Positions 31,678 through 39,557 of a stretch of DNA of 64,000 nucleotides are shown here, piece after piece. Position numbers and translations under genes: made by a program. The DNA is from Bacillota bacterium (GTDB lineage: Bacteria; Bacillota; Clostridia; Lachnospirales; Lachnospiraceae). The stretch covers positions 1 to 64,000 of the forward strand of contig JAEYLX010000027.1 of assembly GCA_023407575.1 (NCBI GenBank). Reading direction: 5' to 3'. The notes below the pieces were generated by a model, which saw only the letters and a program-made list of their open reading frames with translations, had not been told where the DNA came from and did no database searches. Numbering within the stretch: the stretch's first letter is position 1; each line of letters starts with the position of its first letter.

Positions 31678-32688
31678 ATGAAGCAGTTTATTGTACAACA
31701 GAATGAAGCAGGACAGAGACTGGATAAGCTGCTTACTAAGATTTTAAATAAAGCTCCAAAGAGTTTTCTATATAAAATGCTTCGTAAAAAAAATATTACC
31801 CTAAACGGTAAAAAAGCTGATGGGGCAGAAAAACTAAATGTGGATGATCTTATCACGTTTTTTCTTTCCGATGATACCATTACAGAATTTAGTGAGCAGA
31901 TTATGGCAGTAAAAATTGATACTACTAACGTAGAGTCTAATGTGCAGGTTGTTTATGAAGATGAGCATGTATTACTTGTCAATAAGCCTCTTGGGGTATT
32001 GTCTCAAAAAGCCGAAAAAGACGATATCTCAATGGTGGAATATATTATTGCTTATCTCTTATCATCAAATCAGATCACTGAAGAAAACTTAAAGAGTTTT
32101 AAGCCTGCGATTTGTAATCGCCTTGATCGTAATACCAGTGGTATTTTAATTGCAGGAAAATCCCTAATTGGCTTGCAAGAAATGGCGAAGCTTTTAAAAG
32201 ACCGCACTTTACATAAGTATTATCTATGTATTGTAAAGGGTAAGGTTGAAGGAAAGCAAAGAATTGAAGGCTATCTTACAAAGGATGAGATGAAAAATCA
32301 GGTCAAAATACACCAGAAACAGGTGGAAAATACAGAATACATTTGTACAGAATATGAACCAATTTCATTGTCTAAAAAGATAACCACAGTTCAAGGGTTA
32401 GAAGAGGAATTTACTCTATTGCAGGTGAAGCTGATTACTGGACGTTCTCACCAAATCAGAGCTCACCTGGCTAGTATTGGACATCCAATCCTTGGTGACT
32501 TTAAATATGGTGATAAAAAGACAAATCAGTATTTTAAAAGCAAGTATGGACTTACCCATCAATTGCTGCATTCCCACCGAATGATATTGCCTAAATTGGA
32601 GGGGGAATTATCCTACTTATCTTATAAAGAATTTCAAGCAGACTTATCAGGAGTATTTAGCCGTATAAAGAAGGATTTAATGCGCTAA
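31678..32688 (+). CDS. RluA-family pseudouridine synthase (RluC/RluD-like)
   Basis: This is a 336-residue pseudouridine synthase. An N-terminal S4 domain (about 1-60, AGQRLDKLLTKILNKAPKSFLYKMLRKKNITLNGKK, seen as a short version) is followed by the catalytic domain with VNKPLGVLSQ near 101-110, the active-site ICNRLDRNTSGILIAGK near 143-159, and the conserved LITGRSHQIRAHLASIGHPILGD near 255-277. Targets in the family are uridines in 23S rRNA or tRNA. The chosen ATG at 31678 follows TGGAGAAG; a leading ten residues from an earlier in-frame codon are unlikely. Confidence 0.92.
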   Translation: MKQFIVQQNEAGQRLDKLLTKILNKAPKSFLYKMLRKKNITLNGKKADGAEKLNVDDLITFFLSDDTITEFSEQIMAVKIDTTNVESNVQVVYEDEHVLLVNKPLGVLSQKAEKDDISMVEYIIAYLLSSNQITEENLKSFKPAICNRLDRNTSGILIAGKSLIGLQEMAKLLKDRTLHKYYLCIVKGKVEGKQRIEGYLTKDEMKNQVKIHQKQVENTEYICTEYEPISLSKKITTVQGLEEEFTLLQVKLITGRSHQIRAHLASIGHPILGDFKYGDKKTNQYFKSKYGLTHQLLHSHRMILPKLEGELSYLSYKEFQADLSGVFSRIKKDLMR

Positions 32689-32814
32689 ATATGAAGGCAG
32701 AAGGCTTATAACATATTAAGTTATATCCTTAATAAGTGTTTGCAGGTTTTATGGCTATGCTAAGTAAACATATAGATGTTACAATGAAAATGAATTAGAT
32801 AAGGGGGAAGTGCT

Positions 32815-33375
32815 ATGCCGTCCTGGAATTCAAGAGGGTTAAGGGGATCCATGTTGGAGGAAATGATTAATCTTACCAACACCAGGTATAGAGAGAAACA
32901 TCTGGCTTTAATTCAGAAGGTTCCAACGCCAATAACCCCTATTAATATAGACAAAGAACATAGGCATATTACGCTTGCTTACTTTGAACAGAAGAGTACC
33001 GTGGATTATATAGGAGTTGTACAAGGAATTCCGGTTTGTTTCGATGCGAAGGAGTGCGCTGTTGATACTTTCACTATGAATAATGTTCATCAACATCAGA
33101 TTGAATTTATGAAAGAATTTGAGGAACAACAGGGGATTGCTTTTTTATTGATCTATTATAAAAAATATGATCTCTACCATTATCTAACCTTTGAACGACT
33201 CTACGAATTTTATCAAAGAGCTGCTAATGGAGGAAGAAAAAGTTTTCGTTTTGAAGAGCTTGATCCTGATTATCATATAACGGTACAGGGTGGTACCTGT
33301 GTCCATTATCTTGAGACCTTAAGCAAGGATCTGGAGCGTAGGGAAGAAAGGACTAACGATGCAAATTCAGATTGA
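32815..33375 (+). CDS. recU: Holliday junction resolvase RecU
   Basis: This is a 186-residue protein resembling Gram-positive RecU, the resolvase that cuts four-way junctions during recombination and chromosome segregation. Recognisable blocks are the N-terminal SRGLRGSMLEEMINLTNTRY, the mid-region ITLAYFEQKSTVDYIGVVQG, the PD-(D/E)xK-type core FDAKE at about 75-79, and the HQHQIEFMKEFEEQQGIAFLLI and NGGRKSFRFEEL blocks. The variant FDAKE keeps the acidic residue and Lys of the active site. RecU of model Bacilli sits beside ponA; here it overlaps a tRNA-editing gene by 17 bp. The ribosome site is GGGGGAAG. Confidence 0.88.
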   Translation: MPSWNSRGLRGSMLEEMINLTNTRYREKHLALIQKVPTPITPINIDKEHRHITLAYFEQKSTVDYIGVVQGIPVCFDAKECAVDTFTMNNVHQHQIEFMKEFEEQQGIAFLLIYYKKYDLYHYLTFERLYEFYQRAANGGRKSFRFEELDPDYHITVQGGTCVHYLETLSKDLERREERTNDANSD

Positions 33376-33907
33376 TCCAACCATATACACGGGAAGACCT
33401 GAACCAACTGGCAGATTGGAGAAGGAAAATAGAAGCTATGATCTGTTGGAGAAGCTTCAGATTCCATTGATACGAATTGACCACGGGGAAGCAAAGACGA
33501 TTGAAGATTGCAATGAGGTAGACCAGCTATTGCAAATCACAATCTGCAAGAATCTGTTTCTATGTAATACGCAAAAAACACAGTTTTATCTTCTGGTTTT
33601 ACCAGGTGATAAAAAATTTCAGACAAAGCTTCTTTCCTCACAAATTGGAACAGCAAGATTATCCTTTGCATCCGCGGAGTACATGGAGGAATTCCTGGAT
33701 ATTACACCGGGATCGGTCAGTATTTTAGGGCTTATGAATGATGTTAACAACAGGGTACAGTTATTAATTGACGAGGATATTTTAAAAGAGGAGTATTTTG
33801 GCTGCCATCCTTGCGTTAATACAACCAGTATTAGGGTAAAAACAGCTGATATTTTAGAAAAATTTCTTCCGGAAGTCAAACATGAGGCGATCCTGGTGAA
33901 TTTATAG
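33359..33907 (+). CDS. YbaK/ProX-type aminoacyl-tRNA deacylase
   Basis: This is a 182-residue stand-alone editing domain of the YbaK/ProRS-INS family, closest by motif layout to PrdX/ProXp-type proteins that hydrolyse mischarged Ala-tRNA(Pro). The opening YDLLEKLQIPLIRIDHGEAKTIEDC, the mid strand KNLFLCNTQKTQFYLLVLPGDKKF with the conserved Lys, and GSVSILGLMND near 119-129 (with the GXXXP-like loop) followed by FGCHPCVNTTSIRV are family features. Its start overlaps the end of recU by 17 bp, implying translational coupling, although no functional link is known. Which mischarged tRNA it edits is inferred. Confidence 0.85.
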   Translation: MQIQIDPTIYTGRPEPTGRLEKENRSYDLLEKLQIPLIRIDHGEAKTIEDCNEVDQLLQITICKNLFLCNTQKTQFYLLVLPGDKKFQTKLLSSQIGTARLSFASAEYMEEFLDITPGSVSILGLMNDVNNRVQLLIDEDILKEEYFGCHPCVNTTSIRVKTADILEKFLPEVKHEAILVNL

Positions 33908-33988
33908 TGCAATAGTTATGAGGTATGGAAATATGTGCTATGTATTTTCCATATCTCTTATTTATATAAATATTTATAAACATTTGGA

Positions 33989-34017
33989 TTGACAGTTGGA
34001 ATAGATTAATCTATAAT
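33989..34017 (+). promoter_or_regulatory. Consensus promoter of the his operon
   Basis: TTGACA (33989-33994), a 17-nt spacer and TATAAT (34012-34017) form a perfect sigma-A promoter. The leader of about 170 nt before hisZ holds one small hairpin (TTATCAC/GTGATAA) but no T-box or His-rich leader peptide that I can find. Confidence 0.9.
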
Positions 34018-34190
34018 CGGTAAACAAAGCGTTATGGTAGTGAATTATCACATTACAGTGATAAAGTGAATTTGTATGATTGTGTGATTGATTTAGATTT
34101 AATTAATTTGATAGAATTATAAAGATTACATTTATAAAATTAAGTATATTTTTTATCAGGTATAAGATCGGAGAAAGGTTAGGTGTTATT

Positions 34191-35450
34191 ATGAAGGAAA
34201 AGTTGTTACATACCCCAGAAGGTGTTAGAGATATCTATAATATGGAATGTGCTTCAAAGCTAACGCTACAGAATAAACTTCATCAGGTACTCGGTTGTTA
34301 TGGATTTCAGGACATTCAGACACCAAGTTTCGAATTCTTTGATATTTTTAATCAGGAACGCGGGACGGTCCCTTCTCGTGATATGTACAAATTCTTCGAT
34401 CGTGAAGGTAACACTTTAGTTTTAAGACCTGACATTACACCATCTATAGCAAGGTGTGCAGCAAAGTATTATAAGGAAGAACTACTGCCAATAAGATTAT
34501 GCTATGTAGGCAATACCTTTATTAATAATACCAGTTATCAAGGAAAGCTAAAGGAAGTAACACAGCTTGGAGCGGAATTAATGAATGATGACAGTGTAGA
34601 TGCAGATGCAGAGATGCTTGCACTAACTATAGAATGTCTTCTAAAGTCAGGATTAACGGAATTTCAAGTGGAAATTGGTAACGCCGATCTTTTTTTGGCT
34701 CTCATGGAAGAGACAGGGTTACAGGAGGAAGAGATTGATAACCTTAGATTACTAATAGAAAAGAAGAACTTATTTGGTGTTGAGGATATTATACGAAAGA
34801 CAGAAATGAACATTGAACTGAAAGATATGTTACTTAAGCTGCCAGAACTGTTTGGTACTCTTGAAATCTTAACACATGCAAAAGAGCTTACCAATAATTC
34901 AAGAGCAATCAGCGCCATTGAACGTTTGGAAAAATTATTTGAAATACTAACCGAATACGGCTATGAAAAGTATATATCTTTTGATCTTGGGATGTTAAGC
35001 AAATATAACTATTATACTGGTATTATCTTCAAAGCCTATACTTACGGGACTGGAGATGCAGTAGCTACCGGTGGAAGATACGACAATCTTGTGGGACAGT
35101 TTGGTAAGGAAGCGCCTGCGATTGGACTTGCAATCGTAATAGATCAATTAATGCTTGCACTAACCAGACAGAAATTATTACAGGAGCCGGAAGCAAGCGA
35201 CACAATGATATTATATGCTGCTGAATATCGAAGTCAGGCGATTGCACTTGCCAATCATTTTAGAAATACAGGAATCAACATTATTCTACAAAAGTCGAAT
35301 GAAGTACAGGAGCTGGAATCTTATTTGACCTATGCTAAGCGCATTGGTGCTGGCGGTGTTTTATATTTGAATACAGAGACCGAGATTCAAGTTCATAATC
35401 TTGCAAATAGGACTGTGCAAACCGCATTAATTCAGGAACTACTCCAGTAG
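34191..35450 (+). CDS. hisZ: HisZ, ATP phosphoribosyltransferase regulatory subunit
   Basis: This is a 419-residue class II tRNA-synthetase-like protein that lacks tRNA charging and instead partners the short form of HisG. HisRS-like motifs appear: LHTPEGVRDIYNMECASK at the N-terminus, motif 2-like LVLRPDITPSIARCAAKYY, and YYTGIIFKAYTYGTGDAVATGGRYDNLVGQFG. The length is typical of HisZ, and placement directly before a short hisG makes the assignment secure. HisZ activates the enzyme and transmits histidine feedback. The start follows GGAGAAAGG. First gene of the his operon. Confidence 0.95.
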   Translation: MKEKLLHTPEGVRDIYNMECASKLTLQNKLHQVLGCYGFQDIQTPSFEFFDIFNQERGTVPSRDMYKFFDREGNTLVLRPDITPSIARCAAKYYKEELLPIRLCYVGNTFINNTSYQGKLKEVTQLGAELMNDDSVDADAEMLALTIECLLKSGLTEFQVEIGNADLFLALMEETGLQEEEIDNLRLLIEKKNLFGVEDIIRKTEMNIELKDMLLKLPELFGTLEILTHAKELTNNSRAISAIERLEKLFEILTEYGYEKYISFDLGMLSKYNYYTGIIFKAYTYGTGDAVATGGRYDNLVGQFGKEAPAIGLAIVIDQLMLALTRQKLLQEPEASDTMILYAAEYRSQAIALANHFRNTGINIILQKSNEVQELESYLTYAKRIGAGGVLYLNTETEIQVHNLANRTVQTALIQELLQ

Positions 35451-35538
35451 AATGCTTTACGTTTAATGGTTTGGATTCTTGATGTTGACAATAAAGTCTT
35501 AATTAGACAAGTCTTAACTTAAAAGGAAGGTATGCAGC

Positions 35539-36174
35539 ATGAGATATATTACAATAGCATTGGCAAAGGGACGATTGGCTTTAAATACACTTGAGATGCT
35601 GGAACGCATCGGGATAACCTGTGAAGAGATAAAAGATAAAACCTCGCGAAAGCTTATCTTTGTAAATGAAGAATTAAAATTAAAATTCTTTTTAGCTAAA
35701 GCAAGTGATGTGCCTACATATGTAGAATATGGTGCGGCTGATATTGGAGTTGTAGGTAAGGACACTATTTTAGAGGAAGGCCGTAAGATGTACGAGGTAA
35801 TCGATCTTGGCCTTGGTAAATGTAGAATGTGTGTAGCTGGACCGGAATCTGCAAGGGAATTGTTACAGCATGGAGCTCTAATTCGAGTGGCTACAAAGTA
35901 TCCGAACATTGCAAAGGATTATTTCTATAATAAAAAGCACCAAACCGTGGAGATTATTAAACTAAATGGCTCAATTGAGTTAGCTCCAATCGTGGGCTTA
36001 TCCGAGGTGATTGTAGACATTGTCGAAACAGGTTCAACACTTCGTGAGAATGGGCTAGAGGTTTTGGAAGAAATCTGCCATCTGTCTGCACGCATGGTCG
36101 TGAATGAAGTAAGTATGAAAATGGAACATGAACGAATTACGAAAATAATTAAGGACTTAAAAGAGGCTATATAA
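35539..36174 (+). CDS. hisG: HisG, ATP phosphoribosyltransferase (short form)
   Basis: This is a 211-residue catalytic subunit that condenses ATP and PRPP in the first step of histidine synthesis. It begins YITIALAKGRL, contains the DVPTYVEYGAADIGVVGKD region, and the PRPP-binding EIIKLNGSIELAPIVGLSEVIVDIVETGSTLRENGL. The absence of the C-terminal regulatory domain (the long form is about 290) matches the presence of HisZ. AAGGAAGG precedes the start. A 480-bp minisatellite separates it from hisD, so downstream expression may be affected. Confidence 0.97.
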   Translation: MRYITIALAKGRLALNTLEMLERIGITCEEIKDKTSRKLIFVNEELKLKFFLAKASDVPTYVEYGAADIGVVGKDTILEEGRKMYEVIDLGLGKCRMCVAGPESARELLQHGALIRVATKYPNIAKDYFYNKKHQTVEIIKLNGSIELAPIVGLSEVIVDIVETGSTLRENGLEVLEEICHLSARMVVNEVSMKMEHERITKIIKDLKEAI

Positions 36175-36177
36175 TAA

Positions 36178-36650
36178 AGATAATATAAGAAAGGCTATAT
36201 AAAAAAGGTAATATAAAAAAAGATAATATAGAAAAGACAATAAAAAAAGACAATACAGAAAAGACAATATAGAAAAGACAATATAGAAAAGACAATATAG
36301 AAAAGATAATAAAAAAGACAATACAGAAAAGACAATATAGAAAAGACAATATAGAAAAGATAATAAAAAAGACAATACAGAAAAGACAATACAGAAAAGA
36401 CAATATAGAAAAGACAATATAGAAAAGACAATATAAAAAGACAATACAGAAAAGACAATATAGAAAAGACAATATAAAAAGACAATACAGAAAAGACAAT
36501 ATAAAAAAGACAATATAAAAAAGGTAATATAAAAAAAGACAATATAAAAAGGTAATATAAAAAAAGACAATATAAAAAAGACAATATAAAAAAGACAATA
36601 TAAAAAGATAATATAGAAAGATAATATAAAAAGTATTATATAACAAGGCT
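36178..36650 (+). repeat. Minisatellite of AAAAGACAATATAG units between hisG and hisD
   Basis: About 470 bp consist of roughly 30 irregular copies of a 10-14 bp unit, AAAAGACAATATAG, with ATACAG and ATAAAA variants and a few deletions. The strand is nearly free of T beyond the ATA steps and has few C. The tract starts 4 bp after the hisG stop. On the minus strand the repeats read as Tyr/Cys/Leu/Phe-rich pseudo-proteins in all three frames, which are artefacts. The remaining 36651-36807 is plain AT-rich sequence up to hisD. Confidence 0.93.
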
Positions 36651-36807
36651 ACATATAAAGACTGTATAACAAAAGACTTTATAAAAACATGTATTAAATA
36701 AGTAACAAGACTAGGAACAAGTAAGGAATGTCAGTGAGTAAGCATAATTTAGAAAAGATAGATTAGAGATTATATTGATAAAATGTTTAGAAGGGATAAA
36801 TACAAGT

Positions 36808-38100
36808 ATGAGGATAATTGATTTAGATTCAAACACAAAGAGCAATATCCTGGAGGATCTTTTAAAGAGAAGCCCAAACCAGTATGAGGAATATACAGTT
36901 GCGGTTAATAAAATATTAGAAGATGTTAAATTAAATAAGGATCAAGCCTTATTTGCTTATACAGAGCGGTTTGATCGTACCATTTTGACACCGGAAACAA
37001 TTCGAGTAACTGAGGCTGAAATAGAAGAAGCATATCAAAAAATTGATCCCGAAATTTTAGAAGTAATTCAGAAAGCAATTAAGAATATTGAAGCCTATCA
37101 TGCAAAACAAAAGCAGTATAGCTGGTTTGATTCTACAGAGAACGGAACTATTCTTGGGCAGAAGGTTACACCTATCGCTGCAGTAGGCGTCTATGTTCCA
37201 GGTGGAAAAGCTGCCTATCCATCTTCAGTACTTATGAATGTAATACCTGCAAAGGTTGCTGGTGTAGAGCGCATTGCTATGACAACGCCTCCAGATAGTG
37301 AGGGCAAGATATTTGAAGGAACCCTGGTTGCTGCCCATGAGGCAGGAGTAACAGAGATCTATAAAGTAGGTGGGGCACAGGCAATCGGAGCTTTGGCTTT
37401 TGGTACCCAAAGCATTCGTAAGGTAGATAAGATTGTTGGTCCAGGTAACATTTATGTTGCTTTAGCAAAAAAAGCAGTCTATGGGCACGTAAGTATTGAC
37501 TCCATCGCTGGACCAAGCGAGATTTTGGTACTGGCAGATGAAACAGCCAATTCCAGATATGTGGCAGCAGATTTACTTTCACAGGCAGAACATGACGAAT
37601 TGGCAAGTGCTATTCTGGTTACTACCAGCAGAGAATTGGCGACACAGGTATCTCTAGAAGTGGATAATTTCATAAGTCAATTATCCAGAAAGGAAATCAT
37701 GCAAAAATCCATAGATAACTATGGATATATTTTAGTAGCGGCTAATCTAAAGGAAGCTATTGATGTGGTAAATGATATTGCATCGGAACACTTAGAAATT
37801 ATGACTAAAGATCCTTTTATGGTTATGACCAAAATCAAAAATGCGGGTGCCATTTTTCTTGGAGAATACTCCAGTGAACCACTGGGCGATTATATGGCTG
37901 GTCCAAATCATGTTCTGCCCACTAATGGGACGGCAAAGTTCTTCTCACCCTTAAGCGTAGATGACTTTATAAAGAAGTCCAGTATAATTTCTTATTCGAA
38001 AGAAGCACTGGAACCAATATATAAAGATATTATAACCTTTGCAAACTCAGAGCGATTAACTGCTCACGCGAATAGTATAGCGGTTCGGTTTGAGCAGTAG
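36808..38100 (+). CDS. hisD: HisD, histidinol dehydrogenase
   Basis: This is a 430-residue zinc enzyme that oxidises histidinol to histidine in two NAD-dependent steps. Diagnostic segments include VAAVGVYVPGGKAAYPSSVLMNVIPA-type sequence (seen as AVGVYVPGGKAAYPSSVLMN), VGGAQAIGALAFGT, VDKIVGPGNIYVALAKK, AGPSEILVLAD, the zinc/catalytic SQAEHDE, and EHLEIM and GDYMAGPNHVLPT near the C-terminus. The start at 36808 has AGAAGGGA upstream at 11 nt; a TTG eleven codons earlier is possible but adds an atypical leader. It lies 633 bp after hisG across the minisatellite. Confidence 0.96.
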   Translation: MRIIDLDSNTKSNILEDLLKRSPNQYEEYTVAVNKILEDVKLNKDQALFAYTERFDRTILTPETIRVTEAEIEEAYQKIDPEILEVIQKAIKNIEAYHAKQKQYSWFDSTENGTILGQKVTPIAAVGVYVPGGKAAYPSSVLMNVIPAKVAGVERIAMTTPPDSEGKIFEGTLVAAHEAGVTEIYKVGGAQAIGALAFGTQSIRKVDKIVGPGNIYVALAKKAVYGHVSIDSIAGPSEILVLADETANSRYVAADLLSQAEHDELASAILVTTSRELATQVSLEVDNFISQLSRKEIMQKSIDNYGYILVAANLKEAIDVVNDIASEHLEIMTKDPFMVMTKIKNAGAIFLGEYSSEPLGDYMAGPNHVLPTNGTAKFFSPLSVDDFIKKSSIISYSKEALEPIYKDIITFANSERLTAHANSIAVRFEQ

Positions 38101-38127
38101 TGTTCGTTGCTCCAACCGAAAAGAGAT

Positions 38128-38155
38128 TTGACATTTATTTCTCATATTGTATAAT
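38128..38155 (+). promoter_or_regulatory. Internal promoter before hisB
   Basis: TTGACA (38128-38133), a 16-nt spacer and TATAAT (38150-38155) are consensus boxes. They could supply hisB, hisA and the fusion gene independently of the repeat-interrupted first half of the operon. Confidence 0.75.
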
Positions 38156-38179
38156 GAATTAAAAGGATGGGTGAGACAG

Positions 38180-38773
38180 ATGACTGCCAGAACGATAGAG
38201 ATTACTCGTAAAACGAAGGAAACTGATATTACATTAGAACTTTCACTGGACGGAACTGGAAAGACACAGATTGAGACTGGTGTGGGATTTTTTAATCATA
38301 TGTTAGAGAGCTTCTCTAAGCATGGATTTTTTGATCTTAAAGTGAATACCAAAGGTGACTTGTATGTTGATTCTCATCATACAGTAGAAGATACAGGCAT
38401 TGTTCTTGGACAAGCAATCCGAGCGACACTGGGTGATAAACAAGGAATAAAACGTTTCGGTTCCTTTTTGTTACCGATGGATGAAACCTTGGTGCTTTGC
38501 GCCATTGATTTATCCGGTAGACCCTACCTTTCCTATGATCTTGGTTTGACCACGGATCGAGTTGGGTATATGGAAACAGAGCTTGTGAAGGAATTTTTCT
38601 ATGCAATCTCTTATTCAGCTGGAATCAATCTACATATTAAAAAGATAAGTGGCGAAAATAATCATCATATTATAGAAGCGGCATTCAAAGCCTTTGCCAA
38701 GGCATTGGATGAAGCAAGTAGTTTGGATTCACGTATTCAAGGTGTCTTATCTACAAAGGGTTCCATTGATTAA
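38180..38773 (+). CDS. hisB: HisB, imidazoleglycerol-phosphate dehydratase
   Basis: This is a 197-residue monofunctional dehydratase, without the histidinol phosphatase domain fused in enterics. It shows the metal-binding repeats GVGFFNHMLESFSKHGFFDL, DSHHTVEDTGIVLGQA, and the C-terminal NNHHIIEAAFKAFAKAL. It converts imidazole glycerol phosphate to imidazole acetol phosphate. The start at 38180 follows AAAGGATGGGTGAG; the reading frame extends upstream into the promoter, so earlier starts are excluded. Confidence 0.97.
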   Translation: MTARTIEITRKTKETDITLELSLDGTGKTQIETGVGFFNHMLESFSKHGFFDLKVNTKGDLYVDSHHTVEDTGIVLGQAIRATLGDKQGIKRFGSFLLPMDETLVLCAIDLSGRPYLSYDLGLTTDRVGYMETELVKEFFYAISYSAGINLHIKKISGENNHHIIEAAFKAFAKALDEASSLDSRIQGVLSTKGSID

Positions 38774-38802
38774 CAAACTAATCTGAAAGGCAAAGGTGCT
38801 TT

Positions 38803-39531
38803 ATGATATTATTCCCCGCAATCGATATAAAAAATGGACAATGTGTCAGACTAAGACAGGGTAGTTTTCAGGATGTTCTGGTATATTCTGATGTTCCCTT
38901 AAAAATCGCAAAACAATGGGAAGCTGCTGGAGCTTCCTTTATCCATATTGTAGACCTTGATGGCGCACTTGTAGGCCATTCCGTTAATGACGAAGTGATT
39001 AAAGAAATAGTGAAGGAAGTTAAGATACCGATACAAGTAGGCGGTGGTATCCGTACAATCAAGGACATTGAAAATAAGTTGAGTCTGGGAATTGATCGAG
39101 TTATTATTGGAACCAAGGCAGTAAAAGATCCTGCATTTATTAAAGAAGCAATTGCAACCTTTGGATCAAAGCGAATTGTAATTGGCATTGACGCCAAGGA
39201 TGGGATGGTGGCGATTGAAGGCTGGGAGAAAGTAAGTAGCTATCAAGCGGTCTCCTTGGCTGTGGAAATGAAAAAACTTGGTGTTAAAACAATTGTATAT
39301 ACGGATATTTCTAAAGATGGAATGCTACAGGGACCTAACATAGCACATACCAAAGAGATGGTACAAGTTACTGGTTTAAACATCATAGCTTCAGGCGGTG
39401 TAGCCTCCTTAAAGGATTTAGAAATGTTGGAAGAAATTAATGTTTATGGTGCTATTATGGGAAAAGCATTATATGAGAATAGAATTGATTTAAAAAAAGC
39501 CGTTAATCTATTTGAACGAAAGAAGAGCTAG
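38803..39531 (+). CDS. hisA: HisA, ProFAR isomerase
   Basis: This is a 242-residue TIM-barrel isomerase converting ProFAR to PRFAR. It begins ILFPAIDIKNGQCVRLRQG with the catalytic Asp8-equivalent, contains QVGGGIRTIKDIENKLSLGIDRVIIGTKAV, the second catalytic Asp in YTDISKDGMLQGPN, and the phosphate-binding IIASGGVASLKDL. The length is normal. GAAAGGCAAAGGTG precedes the start. It is followed after 26 bp by the three-domain gene. Confidence 0.97.
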   Translation: MILFPAIDIKNGQCVRLRQGSFQDVLVYSDVPLKIAKQWEAAGASFIHIVDLDGALVGHSVNDEVIKEIVKEVKIPIQVGGGIRTIKDIENKLSLGIDRVIIGTKAVKDPAFIKEAIATFGSKRIVIGIDAKDGMVAIEGWEKVSSYQAVSLAVEMKKLGVKTIVYTDISKDGMLQGPNIAHTKEMVQVTGLNIIASGGVASLKDLEMLEEINVYGAIMGKALYENRIDLKKAVNLFERKKS

Positions 39532-39557
39532 AACGATACCGAGCAGGAGGTAGTAAA

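Noticed and set aside
33908..34190. T-box or His leader-peptide attenuator before hisZ
   Set aside because: No T-box-like conserved sequence, no run of His codons and no terminator/antiterminator pair is visible; only one 7-bp hairpin.
36157..36646. Three overlapping minus-strand frames encoding Tyr/Leu/Phe/Cys-rich proteins
   Set aside because: They are translations of the minisatellite; all three frames stay open because the A-rich unit lacks stop codons on the opposite strand.
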